Positions 60,408 to 64,000 of a stretch of DNA of 64,000 nt are shown here, in pieces. Positions within the stretch are counted from its first letter, which is position 1. Each line of letters starts with the position of its first letter. The notes under the pieces were generated by a model. The model did not search any database and was not told where the DNA came from. It worked only from the letters and a program-made list of their open reading frames with translations. Source of the DNA: Sporomusa ovata DSM 2662 (lineage in GTDB: Bacteria > Bacillota > Negativicutes > Sporomusales > Sporomusaceae); contig NZ_ASXP01000005.1 of assembly GCF_000445445.1 (NCBI RefSeq), forward strand, positions 248,053-312,052, read 5' to 3'. The translations under genes were made by a program, and so were the position numbers.

Positions 60408-61601
60408 TTAAAGTCCATACTCTTTTGCTAACTTTTCAAATAAAGGCAACGCACGCTGAACAGTTTCGGTTTGTACACAGTATGCGATACGCATATGGCC
60501 CGGAGCACCGAAATCTGCACCTGGTACAAGCAATAGATCATATTTTTTGGCGCGTTCACAGAATGCCCGATCATTTTCCTCTAGTGTTTTGGGAAACAGA
60601 TAGAATGCACCTTCCGGTTTTACACATTTGTAGCCCATAGAAGTTAAAGCTTCTAACAAGATATTTCTATTTTTTTCATAAATAGAAATATCGGCTATAT
60701 CTGCTGCACAATGAGCAATAACTTGTTGAAACAGTGCTGGTGCGCAAACATACCCCAGCACACGTCCAGCGCCGCAGATAGCGGCATAAACGTCTCCAAA
60801 ATCATCTACTGTGTTCGGCACTAAAACATAGCCAATACGTTCCCCGGGAAGAGATAATGACTTAGAATAAGAATAACAAACCAACGTATTCTTGTATTTC
60901 GGTGCAATAAATGGAACCTCTATACCATCAAAAATAATCTCACGGTAAGGTTCATCCGAAATCAGAAAAATAGGATGGCCATATTCCTCTGATTTCGTGG
61001 TAAGAAGTGCGGAGAGCCGGCTAATGGTTTCAGCCGAATAAACTACACCTGTAGGATTGTTAGGAGAATTAATCACAACTCCCTTCGTATGAGGGTTTAA
61101 CTTTCTCTCGAATTCTTCGAAGTTAATCTGAAAGTCCTGTACCTGAGCGGAGATCACAACGCACTTAGCACCAGCTCCATGCTCAATAAATACCTGATAC
61201 TCCGGAAAAAAAGGTGCGAAAACGATGAACTCATCCGCTGGCGAAGCTGTTAGCGCCTTAAAGCAGAGCGAAATAGATGCAGCTGCACCAAGAGTAAGAT
61301 AAAGATTTTTTGCCGAATAATCGGTTCCAAAACGGGCGTTTAATGACTCCGCAATGGCAGCACGACATTCTTCATTCCCCGGCGCCGATGTATAGCCGTG
61401 AATAGCTGACGGATGCTTAGTATTAATAATATCACGAATGGCGTGTTGCACTGAATCCGGTGCAGGTACATTGGGATTGCCAAGTGAAAAGTCAAAGATG
61501 TTTTCCCGTCCAACAAGCTTTGCCCGCTGATTACCAAATTCAAAGATTTCACGAATTGTCGAGCGCTTCTTTCCGAGCGCCAAAATATTTTGATTTAACA
61601 T
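60408..61601 (-). CDS. Class I/II pyridoxal-phosphate aminotransferase
   Basis: A 397-residue AAT-fold aminotransferase with TAGGAGG before ATG 61601. Motifs: SLGNPNVPAPDSVQ, GAAASISLCFKAL, NSPNNPTGVVYS (substrate/PLP Asn), ISDEPYREIIFDG (PLP Asp/Tyr) and YSYSKSLSLPGERIGYV with the PLP Lys. Such enzymes act on Asp, Ala or aromatic amino acids; specificity is not readable. The N-terminus LGKKRSTIREIFEFGNQRAKL is of the Firmicute subgroup that forms its own branch. Single gene with its own terminator. Confidence 0.9.
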   Translation of the reverse strand: MLNQNILALGKKRSTIREIFEFGNQRAKLVGRENIFDFSLGNPNVPAPDSVQHAIRDIINTKHPSAIHGYTSAPGNEECRAAIAESLNARFGTDYSAKNLYLTLGAAASISLCFKALTASPADEFIVFAPFFPEYQVFIEHGAGAKCVVISAQVQDFQINFEEFERKLNPHTKGVVINSPNNPTGVVYSAETISRLSALLTTKSEEYGHPIFLISDEPYREIIFDGIEVPFIAPKYKNTLVCYSYSKSLSLPGERIGYVLVPNTVDDFGDVYAAICGAGRVLGYVCAPALFQQVIAHCAADIADISIYEKNRNILLEALTSMGYKCVKPEGAFYLFPKTLEENDRAFCERAKKYDLLLVPGADFGAPGHMRIAYCVQTETVQRALPLFEKLAKEYGL

Positions 61602-61854
61602 AATATTCCTCCTAAATAATCATTTTAAGCATGCGGGCAAACTTACAGTTCTATGTAATTACCCTTTTTCTTTATGATGATTGCTCCCATCAAATATATA
61701 AACAACTAAAATTTATTCTATTGAATCGCCGTCAAATCCTGCTAGGGACTGAATTTATTGTACCTGTTCTACTTGGATTTCTCGTTTTTTTGACATATTG
61801 TGCTTATGTGTTATAATTAAAGGATATATTTATATTTTGATAGAAGGTTTTTTT

Positions 61855-62556
61855 ATGTCTATTTTAAAGCGTTGGGTTTTATTTTTTTTCGGTCTTTTTT
61901 TTGTAGCTCTTGGTATTTCCTGTATCGTTAAAAGCATGCTGGGTACCGCACCAATTTCCAGCACCCCTTATATTTTGAGTTTGCGTTATCCCATTTCCCT
62001 CGGCGGCTTTACCTTTATCGTAAATATGTTATTCCTACTTATCCAAATTCTGATCTTGCGGCGACAGTTCCAATATATTCAGTTGCTGCAGATTCCCATA
62101 ACCGGTATCTTTAGCTGTTTCATTGATCTTACAATGTACCTGCTTGGCATGGTGACGCCGGAATTGTACATCAGTAAATTCATTACCTTACTGGCAGGAA
62201 CAGTCCTTCTCGCCCTGGGCGTTACTCTAGAAATCATCGGCAACGTTGTCACTTTGCCGGGTGAAGGCATTGTCAATGCCATTGCCATTCATTGGCATTT
62301 AGAATTTGGCAATACAAAGACCTGTTTTGACACTAGCATCGTCCTCATTGCAGGCATTTTATCCTGGATTTACTTTGGCGAAATTAATGGCATTCGCGAA
62401 GGCACAGTGATTTCTGCCTTCATCACTGGTTCTATCGTCAGATTTTTCATCAAACATTTAAGCTACATCGATAAAGGCGGCAGCCGTATCTTCCATCTTC
62501 CGTTCACACCATTTCCTGATGATGTTAAAAAAAATCATAGCTATCAGTACAATTAA
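61855..62556 (+). CDS. YczE/YitT-like multipass membrane protein
   Basis: A 233-residue protein from ATG 61855, with AGAAGG upstream; the frame is open for 19 codons further. Five helices are seen. The first segment RWVLFFFGLFFVALGISCIVKSMLGTAPISSTPYILSL and the central LALGVTLEIIGNVVTLPGEGIVNAIA match the YczE/YyaS/YitT-type DUF family. Function unknown; relatives have been linked to export or lipopeptide production. Single gene with its own terminator. Confidence 0.8.
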   Translation: MSILKRWVLFFFGLFFVALGISCIVKSMLGTAPISSTPYILSLRYPISLGGFTFIVNMLFLLIQILILRRQFQYIQLLQIPITGIFSCFIDLTMYLLGMVTPELYISKFITLLAGTVLLALGVTLEIIGNVVTLPGEGIVNAIAIHWHLEFGNTKTCFDTSIVLIAGILSWIYFGEINGIREGTVISAFITGSIVRFFIKHLSYIDKGGSRIFHLPFTPFPDDVKKNHSYQYN

Positions 62557-62562
62557 ACAATT

Positions 62563-62608
62563 GCCCCTGTATTCTCTTTTGCTTGAGATTACAGGGGCTT
62601 GTTTTTGC
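62563..62608 (+). terminator. Terminator of the YczE-like gene
   Basis: CCCCTGTA pairs with TACAGGGG, extended by TCTC/GAGA inside, and is followed by CTTGTTTTTGCTTT. Confidence 0.7.
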
Positions 62609-62648
62609 TTTAACTCCGTAGCGATTAACCATTTTTAAAATTATAAAG

Positions 62649-63614
62649 TCAGTTTTCCTCCGCTTGCTCCGTAAGCTTTTGGTTCACTTGCAAAAATTCT
62701 ATCACTGTTTGGAGATATTTTTCTCTATCAACGCCGAACGATCCAACATGGCCTGCTCCCGGTAGGCACAGCAATTGTGTATTTGGATAGCTCTGCTGCA
62801 ATTTTAGGCTGTTAGCAATAGGAATATCGCGGTCTGCTTCACCATGAATGAGTAGCAGAGGTCGCCCCTTTAGGTTGTTAACTTCCTCTAAAGGACTGAC
62901 TTCCTCTGGCCGCAGCCCTGTAACTAGGGGAATAACAGACATTATGGTATGATTAAACGGAATTTTAGGAAGGTCTGACCAAACTGTCAAATTGTCAGAC
63001 AGATAAGTGCTCAAATCGGCAAATGGCGAATCGGCTATAACTGCCGCAATACGCGGCTCCCTTGCTGCAGCAAGGATAGAAGTAGCCGCACCCATAGAAA
63101 ACCCGCATACACAAGTATCGTGACTAATGTCCGGCCGTGATTGAACAAAATCAAATGCTCCTAATAAATCATTCACTTCATATATTCCGATTGATGTAAT
63201 GTCTCCTGCTGATTCGCCTGAGTTGCGAAAGTCAAACAACACAACGTTAATCCCTTTATCAACAAGCGCGGCGGTAAACAGCAGCAGAGGCAGATTGTCC
63301 TGCAGACGGTTTTTGCCATATCCATGCGCGAAAATAACTGTTTGGCTATTGCCTTCGCTTTTGATCAACCAGCCTTTGAGCAGCAGCCGATCTTCACGGC
63401 TTGCAAACTCAATGTCTTCATACTGCAATCCTACGGTCGCCGGCACAGCATTAACCGGCCGCCGCAATGGATGGGTAAGTTGCCAGACAATAAAGCCGGA
63501 AACCACATACACAGTGACTACCACAAGAATAATAACAGCCACTAACGATTTGATTATAGTATTCTTTATTAACGCAGGCCTCACTTTTGTTTGTCCGCTC
63601 AGATCACCTAACAA
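62649..63614 (-). CDS. Membrane-anchored alpha/beta hydrolase
   Basis: A 321-residue protein from TTG 63614 after GGAGGG. One N-terminal membrane helix (about 21-45) is followed by an alpha/beta hydrolase fold: TVIFAHGYGKNRLQDN (oxyanion HG), CVCGFSMGAATS with the nucleophile Ser, GRPLLLIHGEADRDIP with the Asp, and PGAGHVGSFG with the His. The form is that of the BAAT/S9-type and YqkD-like hydrolases that face outside the inner membrane. Substrate unknown. Confidence 0.87.
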   Translation of the reverse strand: MLGDLSGQTKVRPALIKNTIIKSLVAVIILVVVTVYVVSGFIVWQLTHPLRRPVNAVPATVGLQYEDIEFASREDRLLLKGWLIKSEGNSQTVIFAHGYGKNRLQDNLPLLLFTAALVDKGINVVLFDFRNSGESAGDITSIGIYEVNDLLGAFDFVQSRPDISHDTCVCGFSMGAATSILAAAREPRIAAVIADSPFADLSTYLSDNLTVWSDLPKIPFNHTIMSVIPLVTGLRPEEVSPLEEVNNLKGRPLLLIHGEADRDIPIANSLKLQQSYPNTQLLCLPGAGHVGSFGVDREKYLQTVIEFLQVNQKLTEQAEEN

Positions 63615-63744
63615 GGCCTTCCCTCCTTTTTATATTACATATAAATAACTTTATTATACCGCTAAATGCTAGTAGTTTCTACCAACTAATCCAGGTTTCG
63701 GATCAGTGCAATTATGCTAAAGAGAAGCAATTCAACCATAAAAT

Positions 63745-63838
63745 CAAAAAACCCCATAGTGTAAGCCTGCTACGGCTCCCTATGAGGTTTTTGGCCATGT
63801 TCTCAATATTTCGTTGGATGTAATCTGTATTGAAATCC
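63745..63838 (-). repeat. Hairpin-plus-tail dispersed repeat, copy 2
   Basis: AAAAAACCCCATAG (63746-63759) pairs with CTATGAGGTTTTT (63780-63792) and encloses AGCCTGCTACGGCT, as in copy 1 at 18041-18125; the tail AATATTTCG..GGATGTAATCTGTATTGAAA is also shared. It can terminate the minus-strand cheW transcript. Confidence 0.7.
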
Positions 63839-63868
63839 CTGAGGTCAGAAATTTACTGAACTTTTGTG

Positions 63869-64000
63869 TTAAGCGGAAGTTACCATTTCAGATAGTTTAA
63901 CCAACGGAGTTTTAATCACAGAACTTTCTGCTATCAGTAGCTGCACAGGGTCTAACATAATAATCATCCGTTCTTCTACTTTGGCAATTCCTTTGATATA
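63869..64000 (-). CDS. cheW: CheW chemotaxis adaptor, C-terminal fragment
   Basis: Only the last 43 codons are in the window; the gene continues beyond its right edge. YIKGIAKVEERMIIMLDPVQLLIAE is the typical final strand and helix of CheW (usual form GIxKxxxRLIILLDxxKLL). An 18-residue tail follows (SSVIKTPLVKLSEMVTSA). CheW links receptors to the CheA kinase; a chemoreceptor gene is 4 kb away on the same strand. A stand-alone CheW or a CheV-like partner cannot be distinguished from this part. Confidence 0.75.
   Translation of the reverse strand, partial: YIKGIAKVEERMIIMLDPVQLLIAESSVIKTPLVKLSEMVTSA

Overview
The window looks like a chromosomal segment of a spore-forming, Gram-negative-walled Firmicute, most likely a Sporomusaceae member of the Negativicutes (Sporomusa/Pelosinus-like). 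This is inferred from a SpoVA cluster, Gram-positive style LexA/YneA control, T-box and M-box leaders, strong AGGAGG ribosome sites, frequent TTG/GTG starts and recurrent structured intergenic repeats. No rRNA, CRISPR array, prophage or intact insertion sequence is visible.

Layout. 0-3.7 kb: end of a YtaF-like gene, a small membrane protein, and divergent c-di-GMP genes. 3.8-8.4 kb: a probable phosphate-starvation block. An alkaline phosphatase and a glycolipid glycosyltransferase/phospholipase-C pair each follow an 11-bp-periodic Pho-box promoter of identical geometry; a YibE/F gene lies between. 8.5-11.8 kb: spoVA cluster DUF1657 / DUF421-DUF1657 / spoVAC / spoVAD / spoVAE / DUF1657, with spoVAD split by a one-base frameshift exactly at an A AAA AAC slippery heptamer. 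12-17 kb: a four-gene ABC importer of the sugar/nucleoside type. 17-21 kb: arginase, a flavoprotein, lexA divergent from yneA with three LexA boxes, and a full-length integrase-like protein that has lost catalytic residues. 21-24.4 kb: NTPase, repeats, tRNA-Glu and gltX. 24.5-27.4 kb: an M-box-controlled Nramp-related Mg transporter with a PRC/MgtE-N/CBS partner. 27.6-30.6 kb: a 28-residue membrane peptide and a four-module CoA-disulfide reductase with its ArsR regulator.

30.7-34.1 kb: TetR-EmrA-EmrB efflux with two matching operators. 34.3-40.8 kb: a SiaB/SiaC/SiaA signalling module whose c-di-GMP output is a GGDEF-HD-GYP fusion, followed upstream by a purine/uracil-type permease with an ATPase-like cytoplasmic tail. 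41-46.2 kb: msrB, cadA and cadC with twin operators, and a type II NADH dehydrogenase. 46.4-48 kb: a T-box (probable Val specifier) and ilvE. 48.1-59.8 kb: a sugar-acid type catabolic block (cupin, 2-hydroxyacid dehydrogenase, three MFS transporters, two enolase-superfamily dehydratases, GntR regulator, chemoreceptor) tied together by three related palindromes. 60-64 kb: aminotransferase, YczE-like protein, alpha/beta hydrolase and the end of cheW.

The most noteworthy items are the Pho-controlled phosphatase/glycosyltransferase/PLC block (likely membrane lipid remodelling), the spoVAD slippery frameshift, the Sia module with a bifunctional c-di-GMP output, the Mg-riboswitch/Nramp/MgtE-N pair, the exapted integrase, and two families of structured dispersed repeats. 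All identifications come from reading the sequence; no database search was run.
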